In this document: one piece after another, positions 46,256 through 56,020 of the stretch
Position numbering within the stretch: the first letter of the stretch is position 1
Layout of the letters: each line of letters starts with the position of its first letter
Origin: Oryzomicrobium terrae
Lineage (GTDB): Bacteria; Pseudomonadota; Gammaproteobacteria; Burkholderiales; Rhodocyclaceae
DNA: 64,000 nt
Assembly (NCBI RefSeq): GCF_008274805.1
Contig: NZ_CP022579.1
Span: forward strand, 248,001 to 312,000
Reading direction: 5' to 3'
The notes under the pieces: generated by a model
Database searches by the model: none
The model's input: only the letters and a program-made list of their open reading frames with translations
What the model was told of the DNA's origin: nothing
Position numbers and translations under genes: made by a program

Positions 46256-47316
46256 TGCGGCAGATGCACCGCCAGGTGGTCGGGCCACTCGCCGCCGCCG
46301 GCCAGGCGGACGGTGGTGACGCCGGGCAGGCCGGTCTTGACCTGGGCCATGTGCTGGCGCAGCAGGTCGGGGTCGATGCGCGCCTTGACGCGGAACACCA
46401 GCTTTTGCCGTTCCACGGCGGTTTCCACGGTCTTCGGGGTGAACTGGGCCTCGCTGGCGACAAACGACACCTGGGCCGGAATCACGTACTGGGGCACCGC
46501 GTCGAGGACGATGCGCGCCTCGGCGCCGATGGCCAGCTTGCCCACCAGGGTCTCGGGCAGGAACAGGGTCATGTACACATCGGTCAGGTCGATCAGGCTG
46601 ACCACCTTGCCGCCGGCGCCGAGCACCTCGCCGGGCTCGGCCACCCGGTACTGGACCCGGCCGTCCCGGGGCGCCACCAGCACGCTGTCGGCCTTGTCGG
46701 CCTCCAGCCGGGCGACCGTGGCCTTGGCCGCCTCGATGGCGGACTGGGCTTCGACCACCTGGGAGCGGGCGGCGGCGATACCCGACTTGGCTTCCACGAC
46801 CTGGGCCTTGGCCGCCGCCAGGGCAGCGGCGGCGCTTTCCCGCTTGGCCCGGTCGGCATCGAGTTTTTGCGGGGTGAGGAACCCTTTGGCCACCAGGGTC
46901 TGGGAACGGCGCAGTTCGCCGTCGGCAAAGGCCAGTTCGCTGCGCCGTTGGGCGACCACCGCTTCGGCCGCGGCCTTGGCGCTCTCGCGCTGGGCCACCA
47001 AGGCCTGGGTGGTGGTGCGGGTGCTTTCCGCCTGGCGCACCTGGGCCTGGGCCTGCTGCAACTGGGCATCCAGGGCCTCGGTATCCATGCGTGCTACTTC
47101 CTGGCCGGCGGTGACGAAGTCGCCCTCGCGCACCAGTACCTCCTTGACCCGACCGGCAGCCTTGGTGGAAACGTCGATCTCGGTGGCCTCGATACGGCCG
47201 TTGCCCTGGGCGAAACCGGGGGGGAGCTCCGGAACCTGGCGGGATTGCCAGAAGAGGAAGGCGGCGCTGGCGGCGAGCACGGTGCCGCCCAGCAGCCAGA
47301 GTTTGCGGGTGTTCAT
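46252..47316 (-). CDS. HlyD-family membrane fusion protein
   Basis: Periplasmic adaptor of 354 residues with one N-terminal span (about 7-24). The lipoyl-like half-motif reads [18 protein letters not shown] and [18 protein letters not shown] long Ala/Gln/Glu-rich coiled coil (about 85-210) follows, then the second lipoyl half ([21 protein letters not shown]). It is the first gene of the three-gene exporter; no outer-membrane TolC-like gene is encoded with it. Confidence 0.9.
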   Translation of the reverse strand: MNTRKLWLLGGTVLAASAAFLFWQSRQVPELPPGFAQGNGRIEATEIDVSTKAAGRVKEVLVREGDFVTAGQEVARMDTEALDAQLQQAQAQVRQAESTRTTTQALVAQRESAKAAAEAVVAQRRSELAFADGELRRSQTLVAKGFLTPQKLDADRAKRESAAAALAAAKAQVVEAKSGIAAARSQVVEAQSAIEAAKATVARLEADKADSVLVAPRDGRVQYRVAEPGEVLGAGGKVVSLIDLTDVYMTLFLPETLVGKLAIGAEARIVLDAVPQYVIPAQVSFVASEAQFTPKTVETAVERQKLVFRVKARIDPDLLRQHMAQVKTGLPGVTTVRLAGGGEWPDHLAVHLPQ

Positions 47317-47451
47317 GGTCTTGTCCTGTGTCGTTCGGAATGCGTCGGCGCGGGACGCCGGCTATCGTACGTCATGGCCATAGTGTGTCATGGCAAGGCT
47401 ATGCCCGGCCAGGCAGCGGCGCCTTGACCTTGCGCAATGGGCGGACGGAGC

Positions 47452-47853
47452 TCAGGCCGCCGGATGCGGCAATAGCGGCAGGAGGATGACTCCCCACACC
47501 GCGACCAGGGTGAGCAGGGCCAGCAACACGGCGCCGCTGCCCAAGTCCTTGGCCCGGCCGGAGAGGTCGTGGCGTTCCAGGGAAATTCGGTCCACCACCG
47601 CTTCCACCGCCGAATTGAGCAATTCCACCACCAGCACCAGACCCAGGGTGAGCAGCAGCAGCCCCCGCTCGGCGGCGCCGACCGGCACCGCCAGGGCGAT
47701 CGGCAGCAGGACGAGGGCGAGCAGCACCTCCTGGCGGAATGCCGCCTCCAGGCGCCAGGCGCAACTAAGGCCGCGCCAGGAGTTGCGCGCCGCGCTGACC
47801 AGTCGGTTCAGGCCGCTGCCGGTGGTGAATGGGGTTTCCTTGGGCGAGGTCAT
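47452..47853 (-). CDS. dgkA: Diacylglycerol kinase
   Basis: Small trimeric membrane kinase that recycles diacylglycerol to phosphatidic acid. The 133-residue protein has three spans and the DgkA signature VVELLNSAVEAVVDRISLE, followed by HDLSGRAKDLGSGAVLLAL. Residue AWRLEAAFRQE matches the N-terminal amphipathic helix. The ATG at 47853 is preferred to an upstream in-frame start at 47904. Confidence 0.95.
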   Translation of the reverse strand: MTSPKETPFTTGSGLNRLVSAARNSWRGLSCAWRLEAAFRQEVLLALVLLPIALAVPVGAAERGLLLLTLGLVLVVELLNSAVEAVVDRISLERHDLSGRAKDLGSGAVLLALLTLVAVWGVILLPLLPHPAA

Positions 47854-47990
47854 GGCCGGAGAGAGGCTCCTAAGAGATCGTCGCGGGCACCGCCGGGTCG
47901 GCATGGGGGCGCAGAGGTCGAGGTGGGGACGCGCCAGGGCGCGGCCGGCAATCCGGTGCGGTGTGCCAGGGGAGATCGAAATCAGGGAGG

Positions 47991-48064
47991 TGGAGCGGGT
48001 GAAGGGAATCGAACCCTCGTATGCAGCTTGGGAAGCTGCCGTTCTACCATTGAACTACACCCGC
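47991..48064 (-). tRNA. tRNA-Gly (anticodon CCC)
   Basis: The minus strand from 48064 to 47991 folds as a 74-nt cloverleaf. The acceptor GCGGGTG pairs with CACCCGC, the D arm is GTTC...GAAC, and the anticodon stem GCAGC/GCTGC encloses the loop TTCCCAA. The T arm contains TTCGATT, and CCA is encoded at the end. Anticodon CCC reads GGG codons. It lies alone between dgkA and the YedE-like gene. Confidence 0.95.
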
Positions 48065-48151
48065 TCGAAAGACTGCTGCTGCCGGCGTTGCACCGGCGAG
48101 GCCTCGCATTCTACGGGGGGAGCGGCCGGGCAGCAAGGGTCGGGCCCCGGC

Positions 48152-49255
48152 TCAACCGGCCTGGCGCTCCATCCACCACAGGTCGAGGCGCAGCATGGCG
48201 AAGGCGCCGGCGATGATCGAGGCCAGGGCGACGAAGCTGGCCAGGGCCAGGGTCGAGACGCCGCTGACGCCCTGGCCCAGGGTGCAACCCATGGCCAGGA
48301 TGCCGCCGAAGCCCATCAGCACGGCGCCGATCAGGTGGCGGGCGGTGTCCCGGGCGTCGCGGAAGCCTTCCCAGCGGAATTCGCGGAAGAGCAGGGCCTG
48401 GGCCAGGCCGCCGAGAAAGGCGCCGGCCACGGTGGCGATGCCGAAGGTCACCTTGCGGCTGCCGTCGTTGGCCCAGGACAGCCATTCCAGGCTGTGGGCG
48501 AGGGGGCCGACGAAGGTCAGGGCCTCCGGGCGGCCGCTGGCGGTGCCGATGAAGGCTTCTTCCAGGGTGTCCGGATGCTCGGCGACGAAGCCCAGGTGGC
48601 CGGTGACGTACCAGCCGCCCACCACCAGGGAACCCACGGCGATTCCGCCAAGCAGGGGGCGGGGTTGCCAGACATCGCGGTTGGCCAGGCTCCAGGCCAG
48701 GAACAGGCCGCCGATCACCACGGCCGCAATCAGGCGGGCGTTCTCGGCGGGCAGCCCCAGGCCGGCCAACAGGCTGCCTGCGTCGGGTGCCGGCAGGGGC
48801 AGCGAGACGGCCCCCTGGGCCAGGGTGCGCAGCGGCGTGAGGATGCCGTGCATGGTCATTTCGGCACTGAGGGCCAGGACGAGGAAGGCCACCAGGGATT
48901 TCAGGTTGCCGCCGGCGGCCCGGGTCAGGGAGCGCAGGCCGCAGCCCGAGGCCAGCACCATGCCGGCGCCGAACAGCAGGCCGCCGCTGACGAAGGCGAG
49001 CAGGGGCAGGCTGGTCAGCCGGTAGAAGCTCCTGGCCAGGGGCAGGCCCTGACTGGTTTCGAGCAGGGCGGCGCCGAGGATGGCCACGGCGATGGCCAGC
49101 GCCCACATGCGCAGACGGGTGAAGCTGCCCATGCTGACCACGTCGGCGACGGCACCGACGGTGCAGAAATGGGTGGCGCGGGTGGCAAAACCGAGCAACG
49201 CCCCCAGGGCAAAACCGAATAGAACGACCTGGTTGGCGAGGTGAGCGACGTCCAT
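48152..49255 (-). CDS. YeeE/YedE (TsuA-like) sulfur-compound transporter
   Basis: A 367-residue protein with about nine spans and two-fold pseudo-repeats. The conserved cysteines of thiosulfate channel TsuA are present: HFCTVGA (Cys31), ASGCGLRSL (Cys105) and AMGCTLGQG near the C-terminus. These relay thiosulfate through the membrane in the characterised homologue. The ATG at 49255 lies directly before the first hydrophobic segment; an in-frame extension to 49378 overlaps queC. Thiosulfate uptake is likely but not proven. Confidence 0.82.
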   Translation of the reverse strand: MDVAHLANQVVLFGFALGALLGFATRATHFCTVGAVADVVSMGSFTRLRMWALAIAVAILGAALLETSQGLPLARSFYRLTSLPLLAFVSGGLLFGAGMVLASGCGLRSLTRAAGGNLKSLVAFLVLALSAEMTMHGILTPLRTLAQGAVSLPLPAPDAGSLLAGLGLPAENARLIAAVVIGGLFLAWSLANRDVWQPRPLLGGIAVGSLVVGGWYVTGHLGFVAEHPDTLEEAFIGTASGRPEALTFVGPLAHSLEWLSWANDGSRKVTFGIATVAGAFLGGLAQALLFREFRWEGFRDARDTARHLIGAVLMGFGGILAMGCTLGQGVSGVSTLALASFVALASIIAGAFAMLRLDLWWMERQAG

Positions 49256-49290
49256 GGGCGGGCGGAAGTGAGGGAGAGGGCAGAACGCCG

Positions 49291-49995
49291 TCAGGCGTTC
49301 TGGTAATGGGTCGGGTCGGCCAGGCCGGCGGCGGCAAAGCCTTCGCGGCGCAGCCGGCAGGCGTCGCAGGAACCGCAAGCACGGCCAGCGTCGTCGGCCT
49401 GGTAGCAGGAGACGGTGAGGCCGTAATCGACGCCGAGGCGGGTGCCGGCGCGCACAATGTCGGCCTTGGACAGGTCGATCAGGGGCGCATGGACCGTCAG
49501 CTTGGCGCCTTCGACGGCAGCCTTGGTGGCCAGGTTGGCCAGGTTTTCGAAGGCCTGGACAAAGGCCGGACGGCAGTCGGGGTAGCCCGAGTAGTCCACC
49601 GCATTCACGCCGACGAAGACGTGGCGGGCGTCGAGCACCTCGGCCCAGGCCAGGGACAGGGCGAGCAGGATGGTATTGCGCGCCGGCACGTAGGTGATCG
49701 GGATGCCCGGCTGGACGCCGTCGGTGGGCACGGCCAGGGTAGGGTCGGTGAGGGCCGATCCGCCAAACTGGCCGATGTCGATCTTGGCCACCCGATGCTC
49801 GATTGCGCCCAGCGCCTTGGCCACGCGCACCGCGGCATCCAGTTCGGCGCGGTGCTTCTGGCCGTAATCCACCGACAGGCAGTAGCAGGCGTAGCCCTGT
49901 TCCCGGGCGATGGCCAGGACGGTGGCGGAATCGAGTCCGCCGGACAGCAGGATGACGGCTTTGGGGGGCGTGGCGGGTGATGCGGAATCAATCAT
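49291..49995 (-). CDS. queC: 7-cyano-7-deazaguanine synthase
   Basis: ATP-dependent enzyme converting CDG to preQ0 in queuosine biosynthesis. The 234-residue protein has the PP-loop SGGLDS (18-23), the segment [28 protein letters not shown] and the zinc-site cysteines in SCYQ and CGSCDAC. Together with queE 0.6 kb away it gives two steps of the same pathway; they are separated by a PilZ gene. Confidence 0.97.
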   Translation of the reverse strand: MIDSASPATPPKAVILLSGGLDSATVLAIAREQGYACYCLSVDYGQKHRAELDAAVRVAKALGAIEHRVAKIDIGQFGGSALTDPTLAVPTDGVQPGIPITYVPARNTILLALSLAWAEVLDARHVFVGVNAVDYSGYPDCRPAFVQAFENLANLATKAAVEGAKLTVHAPLIDLSKADIVRAGTRLGVDYGLTVSCYQADDAGRACGSCDACRLRREGFAAAGLADPTHYQNA

Positions 49996-50084
49996 GGGCG
50001 CGGATGGTGGGCATAAACCCGGAGCAGGTCAATTCAAACAAGGCGGTGGCAAGCGCCGGCCGGTGGCGCGGCGGGCCGGGAGGG

Positions 50085-50489
50085 CTACTCGCCGCGCACC
50101 AGGGCCGCCAATTCCCGCTCCAGCAGGTTGGCGTCGCCCAGGTTGAGCTCCACCAGGCGGCGCAGGTGGCAGGCGCTGTCCAGGTCGATACGTTCGCAGA
50201 ACAGACCCAAGTGGCCGTCCTCGACGTGGGCGACGTGGCCTTCCAGGCGCACGATCGGGCCGCTTTCGCCGAGGGTGACCTCGACGGCACAATCCTCGCC
50301 GAGGGGGGGCGCGGGGTTAAGGGCGAGCAGGGCGCCCTTGAAGGACAAATCGAGCACCTGACCGTCGGATGCGCCGTGCCGGGTGATGATCCGCGCCGGG
50401 CCATGGTAGACCACTCGGGCATGGTGGCGGCGTTCCGCGCCAGCCGAGGGGTGGGCGGTGGTCGGAGGGGGGACGGATCGATCGGACAT
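50085..50489 (-). CDS. PilZ-domain protein
   Basis: A 134-residue protein, mostly a single PilZ domain. The c-di-GMP-binding residues are present: RRHHAR (the RxxxR motif, residues about 20-25) and DLSFKG (the DxSxxG motif). No other domain is attached. It should act as a free c-di-GMP receptor. It lies between queC and queE on the same strand, which is probably accidental. Confidence 0.85.
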   Translation of the reverse strand: MSDRSVPPPTTAHPSAGAERRHHARVVYHGPARIITRHGASDGQVLDLSFKGALLALNPAPPLGEDCAVEVTLGESGPIVRLEGHVAHVEDGHLGLFCERIDLDSACHLRRLVELNLGDANLLERELAALVRGE

Positions 50490-50559
50490 GGGGCAGGCTC
50501 CTCGGGGCCGCGACAGCTCACCCCGTGCCGTGGTGGCGACGCGGCGCGCTGGGGCGGGG

Positions 50560-51219
50560 TCACTTGCCCTTCATGTTACCCCAAAGAATTTTGTGCAGTT
50601 GCACCTGGAAGCGCACCGGTAGGCCGTCGGTGAGGATCCATTCGGCCAGTTGGCGGGGTTCCAGCTGGCCCGCCACCGGGGAGAACAGCACCGGGCACTT
50701 GTCGGTCAGGGCATGCTCGCGCAGTTGCTCCTTGGCCCATTCATAGTCACCCCGGGAGGCGATGACGATCTTGAGCTCGTCCCGGTGGGTGAGGTGGGCC
50801 AAGTTGGCGAGGCGGTTGCGCCCGACCTCGCCGGAGTCCGGCGCCTTCAGATCCATGATGCGCGACACCCGTGGGTCCACGGCGGAAATGTCCAGGGCTC
50901 CGGAGGTTTCCAGGGACACGTCGCAGCCGTCGTCACACAGGGCGGTGAGCAGAGGCAGGCAGTTCTTCTGCGCCAGGGGCTCGCCCCCGGAAACGCAGAC
51001 ATGGTGAGTCGGGTGCTTGGCCACCTCGTAGAGCACCTGGCCGATGGTCTGGGTCTCGCCGCCGGTGAAGGCATAGGCGGTGTCGCACCAGGTACAGCGC
51101 AGCGGGCAGCCGGTGAGGCGGACGAACACCGTCGGCAGGCCGACCCGGGAGGCTTCGCCCTGGACGGAATAGAAGATTTCGCTGACCTTGAGGGTCAACT
51201 GACGGTGATTCTCCACCAC
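50560..51219 (-). CDS. queE: 7-carboxy-7-deazaguanine synthase
   Basis: Radical-SAM enzyme that rearranges CPH4 to CDG in queuosine biosynthesis. The 219-residue protein has the FYSVQGEAS segment and the cluster motif CPLRCTWCD with Cys38, Cys42 and Cys45. The GTG start at 51219 fits the family N-terminus. It follows cpoB, an arrangement common in proteobacteria. Confidence 0.96.
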   Translation of the reverse strand: MVENHRQLTLKVSEIFYSVQGEASRVGLPTVFVRLTGCPLRCTWCDTAYAFTGGETQTIGQVLYEVAKHPTHHVCVSGGEPLAQKNCLPLLTALCDDGCDVSLETSGALDISAVDPRVSRIMDLKAPDSGEVGRNRLANLAHLTHRDELKIVIASRGDYEWAKEQLREHALTDKCPVLFSPVAGQLEPRQLAEWILTDGLPVRFQVQLHKILWGNMKGK

Positions 51220-51244
51220 GACGGGGACTTCCTTTGCTTGCGGC

Positions 51245-52075
51245 TTACTTCTTCTTCAGCCGGTCTTTGGCGGATTGGGCGGCGCGACTGTCCGGGTACT
51301 TGACCACGAGCCGGTCGAGGGTCTGGTTGGCCCCCTTGTGGTCGCCGAGTTCCTGCTGGCAGTTGGCGATGGTCAGCAGGGCATCTGGGGCCTTGGCATG
51401 GTCCGGCCATTTGCTCAGCACCACCTGTTCGGCGCTGATGGCCTTCTTGCAGTCGCGCTGGGCGTAGAAACTGTTGCCGAGCCAGAACTGGGCCGAGGGA
51501 GCGAAGTCGCTTTGCGGATGGGCGCGGCCGAAGGCATCGAAGGCGTTGGCCGCCTCCTTGTACTTGCCGCCCTTGAACAGGGTCAGGGCCGCCTCGTATT
51601 CCTTGGCTTCGGCCTGGGGGGTGGCGGCTGGCTTGGCCGGCGCGCCTGCCGCCGGGGCATCCCCGCCGCTGGCGGCAGGGGCGGTGTCGCCGGCAGTCTG
51701 GGTCTGGGGTTCCAGCTTGCGCAGCCGGGTGTCCAGATCCAGATAGAAATCTTTTTGCCGTTGCTGGGCCTGCTGCAGTTCGTAGGTGAGCATTTCCACC
51801 TGGCCGCGCAGCTGGGCCACTTCGGACTTGAGGTTGTCGAGCTGGTTGGCCAGCTCCAACTGGGCGCGGTTGGCCGCTTCCAGCTTGTCGAGACGGGCGC
51901 GGGATTCGGACTTCAGATCGAGGATCTGACGGCGAGCCTCGTCGTCGTCGAACATGCCGGCGTGCGCCGCAGGCGCCGCCGACAGGCCTGCGACCAACAG
52001 AGCCGCCAGGATCGCCGCCGTCCGCGACAGGCGGGCGGCAGGCGCGTGGGGAGAGGTCGGTCGCAGGCCGGCCAT
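51245..52075 (-). CDS. cpoB: Cell division coordinator CpoB (YbgF)
   Basis: Periplasmic TPR protein that coordinates Tol-Pal with peptidoglycan synthesis at division. The 276-residue protein has a signal peptide ending near AHAG, a coiled coil (about residues 45-110) and three TPR units at the C-terminus (YEAALTLFKGGKYKEAANAF and following). The start lies one base after the pal stop. Confidence 0.93.
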   Translation of the reverse strand: MAGLRPTSPHAPAARLSRTAAILAALLVAGLSAAPAAHAGMFDDDEARRQILDLKSESRARLDKLEAANRAQLELANQLDNLKSEVAQLRGQVEMLTYELQQAQQRQKDFYLDLDTRLRKLEPQTQTAGDTAPAASGGDAPAAGAPAKPAATPQAEAKEYEAALTLFKGGKYKEAANAFDAFGRAHPQSDFAPSAQFWLGNSFYAQRDCKKAISAEQVVLSKWPDHAKAPDALLTIANCQQELGDHKGANQTLDRLVVKYPDSRAAQSAKDRLKKK

Positions 52076-52076
52076 C

Positions 52077-52601
52077 TTAGTACTCGCCGTTGTAGAGGAT
52101 GTCGGCGCGACGGTTTTCGGCGTAAGCCGCTTCGTCGTGACCTTCAGCCTTCGGCTTCTCTTCGCCCAGGGACACGGACTCGATCTGGTCGTCCTTGGCG
52201 CCCAGCAGGGTCAGGGCCTTCTTCACGGCGTCGGAACGCTTCTGGCCGAGGGCCAGGTTGTACTCGCGGGAGCCGCGTTCGTCGGTGTTGCCCTGGATCA
52301 GGACCTTGGCGGTCTTGTTCTCGGACAGGTACTTGGCGTGAGCGGCGACCAGCTGCTTGTACTCGGTCTTCACTTCGTACTTGTCATAGTCGAAGTAGAC
52401 GCTGCGCTTGGACAGGATGTTGTTGGGGTCCTTGAGGGGGGACAGGGCGCCACCCTGGCCGCCAACGCCGGAGGAGGAAGCGGTCGGGTTGCGGTTTTCC
52501 ACTGCCGCGCCGGATTGGCCGTCGGTGTTGGTGGTGGAGCAGCCGGTCACCAGAGCGGCGAGCAGAGCGGCGGTGATGGCAGAGGTTTGAGCGAAACGCA
52601 T
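52077..52601 (-). CDS. pal: Peptidoglycan-associated lipoprotein Pal
   Basis: Outer-membrane lipoprotein that binds peptidoglycan. The 174-residue protein has the lipobox VTGC (Cys21), a Gly/Ser-rich linker, and an OmpA-like domain (SVYFDYDKYEVK, IQGNTDERGSREYNLALGQKR). The ATG at 52601 is used. It follows tolB by 58 bp. Confidence 0.97.
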   Translation of the reverse strand: MRFAQTSAITAALLAALVTGCSTTNTDGQSGAAVENRNPTASSSGVGGQGGALSPLKDPNNILSKRSVYFDYDKYEVKTEYKQLVAAHAKYLSENKTAKVLIQGNTDERGSREYNLALGQKRSDAVKKALTLLGAKDDQIESVSLGEEKPKAEGHDEAAYAENRRADILYNGEY

Positions 52602-52659
52602 TGTGTTCTCCGAAAGGAAAGGCGTAGAGGGTTGGTCAGGCGGTGACGGACGGCCGGGG

Positions 52660-53961
52660 TTATTTGACCAGGGGACCCCAGGCTGGCTCCCGCACGTCAC
52701 CGGCGGCGATCGACAGGCGCTGCTTGATACGACCATCGGCGGATACGGCGGACAACACGCCCCGGCCGCCGATTTCGGTGGCGAACAGGATCATGCGTCC
52801 GTTGGGAGCAAAACTGGGGGACTCGTCGCGGGAGGAGTCGGTGAGGATCTGGGTCTGACGACTGTTGAGATCCAGCACCGCCAGGCGGAAACCGCCGCCG
52901 CCGCGGGTGATGTAGGCAAGTAGGCGGCCATCCGGCGAGAGGCGCGGGCTGACGTTGTACGAGCCTTCGAAGGTGACTCGTTCCGCCGCACCGCCGCTGG
53001 TGGCGACCCGGTAGATCTGGGGCTGGCCGCCCCGATCCGAGGTGAAATAGATGTAACGGCCGTCGGCGGACCACTGGGGCTCGGTGTCGATGCCCGACGA
53101 GGTCATCAGCCGGGAGCCTCCGGAACCGTCGGCGTTGAGGATGAAGATCTGGGATCCGCCGTCCTTGGTCAGCACCACCGCCAGCCGGTTGCCGTCGGGG
53201 GACCAGGCAGGAGCGGAGTTGGAGCCCTTGAAGTTGGACACCACCTGGCGCCGGCCGGTGGCCAGGTTGTGGACGTAGATCACCGGCTTCTTGTTCTCGA
53301 AGCTCACGTAGGCCAGGCGGCCGCCGTCCGGGGACCAGGCCGGGGAGATGATCGGTTCCTTGGAGACCAGGGCCGACTGGGCGTTCTGGCCGTCGGCGTC
53401 GGCGATCTGCAAGGCATAGCGGGCGCCGCCGGACTTGACCACGTAGGCGATACGGGTGGAGAACACGCCGGGTTCGCCGGTGAGTTTCTCGTAGATGTAA
53501 TCGGCAATGCGGTGACCGGCGGCACGCAGGGCCGGGGTCGAGGTCAGGTAGGCGGCGCCGCCCAGGGATTGCTGGCGGGTCACGTCGTAGAGACGGAAAC
53601 GGGCTTCGAGGCGGCCGTCGCTGCTGTTGGCCAGGCTGCCGGCGGCCAGGGCGTCGGCCCCCCGTCCCTTCCAGCTGCCATAGTCGACGGCGCTGTTTTC
53701 GGTCAGCGGCTGGCTGCCCGGATCGACCATCTTGAACAGGCCGCTGCGCTCCAAGTCGCCGCGCACCACCGTGGTCAGGGCACGGGACAGGCCCGGCTCG
53801 CCGCCAAAGTCGGCGATGGCCACCGGAATGCGGTTGGCCCCGGCGCCGGTGACCTCAACGGTGAGCTGGGCGTGGGCGACGTGGGGCAGCATCGACAGGG
53901 CCAGGGCGGCCAGGAGCCCCTGGATCAGGGAGCGGCGTGGCAGGAGGCGGGTAGTTTTCAT
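52660..53961 (-). CDS. tolB: Tol-Pal translocation protein TolB
   Basis: Periplasmic beta-propeller that binds Pal and connects to TolA. The 433-residue protein has a signal peptide ending AHA, the N-terminal domain with IPVAIADFGGEPG, and propeller repeats such as SPAWSPDGGRLAYVS, APAWSPDGNRLAVVL and EPQWSADGRYIYFTS. The ATG at 53961 fits the signal peptide; an in-frame upstream start at 54015 does not. Confidence 0.97.
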   Translation of the reverse strand: MKTTRLLPRRSLIQGLLAALALSMLPHVAHAQLTVEVTGAGANRIPVAIADFGGEPGLSRALTTVVRGDLERSGLFKMVDPGSQPLTENSAVDYGSWKGRGADALAAGSLANSSDGRLEARFRLYDVTRQQSLGGAAYLTSTPALRAAGHRIADYIYEKLTGEPGVFSTRIAYVVKSGGARYALQIADADGQNAQSALVSKEPIISPAWSPDGGRLAYVSFENKKPVIYVHNLATGRRQVVSNFKGSNSAPAWSPDGNRLAVVLTKDGGSQIFILNADGSGGSRLMTSSGIDTEPQWSADGRYIYFTSDRGGQPQIYRVATSGGAAERVTFEGSYNVSPRLSPDGRLLAYITRGGGGFRLAVLDLNSRQTQILTDSSRDESPSFAPNGRMILFATEIGGRGVLSAVSADGRIKQRLSIAAGDVREPAWGPLVK

Positions 53962-54013
53962 GGACACAAATCGGTGGGGTGGCGGCGGGCAGCATGGCGC
54001 CGCAAAAAAAAGC

Positions 54014-54019
54014 ATTATA
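54014..54019 (-). promoter_or_regulatory. Candidate internal promoter for tolB-pal-cpoB
   Basis: A perfect TATAAT on the minus strand, 53 bp upstream of the tolB ATG and just after the tolA stop. No clear -35 is seen. A short inverted repeat AAACC/GGTTT overlaps it, and a run of T follows, so a weak terminator cannot be excluded. Confidence 0.35.
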
Positions 54020-54024
54020 AAACC

Positions 54025-54894
54025 TTAGGTTTCCCGGGGGCGGTACTTGATGGTGATGAGGCGATCCGGTTGCCCCGAGTCCGGTTTGGGCAGGGGCGAG
54101 GCGTTGTGGATGGCCCGTTCCACAGCCGCGTCCAGGGCCGGGTTGCCACTGCTCTTTTGCAGCTTGACGCTGATCACTTCGCCGGTGATCAACTGCTCAA
54201 CCTGAAAGACGGCTTCCGGGTTGCCCTGGATGTTGGGCGGCAGCACCACGTAGCCGCGTACCTTGGCGCTGATCTTGGCGGCGTAGTCGCCGCGGCCGAT
54301 GTTACGCGCCACCGTGGCGGTTTCCGCCTCGGCCAGGTTCTTCAGCCGGTTGTCGCTCTGCTGCCGGGAGACCTTCTTGTTGACCTGGTTCAATTCATCG
54401 TTGAGGGCTGAACTGAAATCCGGACGCGGCGGTTCAGGCTTCTTTTCGACCTTGGGTTCGGGTTTCGGCTCGGGTTTTTTCTCCGGCTTGGGCTCGGGCT
54501 TCGGTTCCGGTTTTTTCTCCGGCTTCGGTTCGGGCTTGGGCTCGGGTTTCGGCTCGTGCTTCTTCTCCGGCTCCTTCTTCACCGCGATATCGGGTTTGGC
54601 CACCGGCTTGACCGGGGGCGGCGGCTCGGGAGCAGGCTTGGGCGCCACGGTGGGCTCCGGCGGCGGCGGAGGGGGCGGAGGGGGCGGCGGCGGAGCACTC
54701 GGTTTGGGCGCGGCGGTCACCAGCCCCGGCGTGGCGTTCCACAACTCCACCTGCACCGAGGCCGGCGGCGTCGAGCGCCACGAGACGCCGACGATGAGGA
54801 AGATCGCCAGGGCCACGTGCACGGCGACGGCGAGCACGAGGCTCGCCCGCTTTCCCGGGGCCGGGGCCGTGTCGAGGTAGTGCAGGGCGGACAT
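54025..54894 (-). CDS. tolA: TolA with Pro-rich, KPEP-repeat middle domain
   Basis: Inner-membrane protein that spans the periplasm to reach TolB/Pal. The 289-residue protein has one N-terminal span (about 18-37). Twelve consecutive prolines lie at 68-79. A KPEP/EKKPEP repeat occupies about 108-156, and a C-terminal TonB-like domain about 195-289 ([21 protein letters not shown]). TolA middle domains are usually Ala/Lys-rich helices; this one resembles the extended TonB linker instead. Confidence 0.9.
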   Translation of the reverse strand: MSALHYLDTAPAPGKRASLVLAVAVHVALAIFLIVGVSWRSTPPASVQVELWNATPGLVTAAPKPSAPPPPPPPPPPPPEPTVAPKPAPEPPPPVKPVAKPDIAVKKEPEKKHEPKPEPKPEPKPEKKPEPKPEPKPEKKPEPKPEPKVEKKPEPPRPDFSSALNDELNQVNKKVSRQQSDNRLKNLAEAETATVARNIGRGDYAAKISAKVRGYVVLPPNIQGNPEAVFQVEQLITGEVISVKLQKSSGNPALDAAVERAIHNASPLPKPDSGQPDRLITIKYRPRET

Positions 54895-54910
54895 AGATGG
54901 TCTGGTCGGA

Positions 54911-55330
54911 TCAGCGCTTGCCGGCGGTCGGCGTGACCTGGACGTCCATGCCGACCCGCTTGACGCCCGATTCCTTGAGCTGGCCGAGCACTTCGGCGAG
55001 CAGTTCGAGCTTGACCGACTTGTCGCCGACCACGGCCACCGGGCGCTCGTCGTTGCCGTTCTGCAGCTCCACGACGGTGCGGGCGATGTCGCGCTTGTCC
55101 ACGGACTGCTCGGGGCCGCCGTAGCCGTCCTTGAGGACGATCGACTGATCGGCCTTGAGGGACACCACCACCGGGTTCTGCGGCGTTTCGTTGCCGGCGG
55201 CGGCGGTGGGCAGGTCGATCGAGCCGGTCTGCATCATCGGCGCGGTGACCATGAAGATCACCAGCAGCACCAGCATCACATCGATGTAGGGGACGACGTT
55301 GATTTCGTTCTTGAGGCGACGGGGGCGCAT
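54911..55330 (-). CDS. tolR: Tol-Pal energising protein TolR
   Basis: ExbD-like component of the proton channel. The 139-residue protein has [23 protein letters not shown], with the single span and the conserved Asp that serves in proton conduction, then a periplasmic domain. It lies between tolQ and tolA. Confidence 0.96.
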   Translation of the reverse strand: MRPRRLKNEINVVPYIDVMLVLLVIFMVTAPMMQTGSIDLPTAAAGNETPQNPVVVSLKADQSIVLKDGYGGPEQSVDKRDIARTVVELQNGNDERPVAVVGDKSVKLELLAEVLGQLKESGVKRVGMDVQVTPTAGKR

Positions 55331-55342
55331 GGACTCGGGCCT

Positions 55343-56020
55343 TTAGCGCATCTGCCGCTGCAGGATGTTGGAGAATTCTTCCATGAAGCTCTCGAAACGG
55401 GTGGACAGCCGGTCGATGTCGTAGGCGAAGCGGTTGTAGGCGAGCACCGCGGGAATCGCTGCGAACAGGCCGATGGCCGTGGCCACCAGGGCTTCGGCGA
55501 TGCCGGGAGCCACCGAGGCCAGGGTGGCCTGGCCCACATTTGACAGGCCGCGGAAGGCGTGCATGATGCCCCACACCGTGCCGAACAGGCCGACGTAGGG
55601 GGACACCGATCCGACCGAGGCGAGGAAGGCCAGGTGGTCTTCCAGGCCGTCCACCTCGCGCTGGTAGGTGGCACGCATGGCGCGGCGCGAGCCGTCCACC
55701 ACATCCTTGGCTTCCAGGTTCTTCTGGCCGCGCAGCTTGGTGAATTCCCGGAAGCCGGATTCGAAGATGCGTTCCATGGCGCCGGCGTGGTGCCGGTCGT
55801 TGACTGCGCTCTGATAGAGGTTGGCCAGGTCGCCGCCGGACCAGAAGTCGCGCTCGAACTGCTCGGTCTTGCTACGCGCCAGGCGCACCGCGAACCACTT
55901 GCGGAAAATGTAGTACCAGGACATAAAGGAGACGCCGGCCAGCAGCGCCATCACCAGCTGCACGACGGCGCTGGCGTTGGTGATCAGATGCAGGATCGAC
56001 AGGTCTTGGGTGACGTTCAT
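55343..56020 (-). CDS. tolQ: Tol-Pal energising protein TolQ
   Basis: ExbB-like component of the proton channel. The 225-residue protein has three spans, with [18 protein letters not shown] and [21 protein letters not shown] as the family hallmarks. The ATG at 56020 overlaps the ybgC stop (ATGA). A longer in-frame reading to 56335 overlaps ybgC and is rejected. Confidence 0.96.
   Translation of the reverse strand: MNVTQDLSILHLITNASAVVQLVMALLAGVSFMSWYYIFRKWFAVRLARSKTEQFERDFWSGGDLANLYQSAVNDRHHAGAMERIFESGFREFTKLRGQKNLEAKDVVDGSRRAMRATYQREVDGLEDHLAFLASVGSVSPYVGLFGTVWGIMHAFRGLSNVGQATLASVAPGIAEALVATAIGLFAAIPAVLAYNRFAYDIDRLSTRFESFMEEFSNILQRQMR

Noticed and set aside
43457-47383. 1308-codon open frame on the plus strand
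   Set aside because: It lies opposite the three exporter genes, whose domains are clear on the minus strand. Long antisense frames are expected at this GC content, and its composition (Gly/His/Gln-rich) is typical of such shadows.
47991-48064. tRNA-Gly as an island integration site
   Set aside because: No integrase lies beside it and I see no direct repeat of the tRNA 3' end nearby; flanking genes have normal composition.
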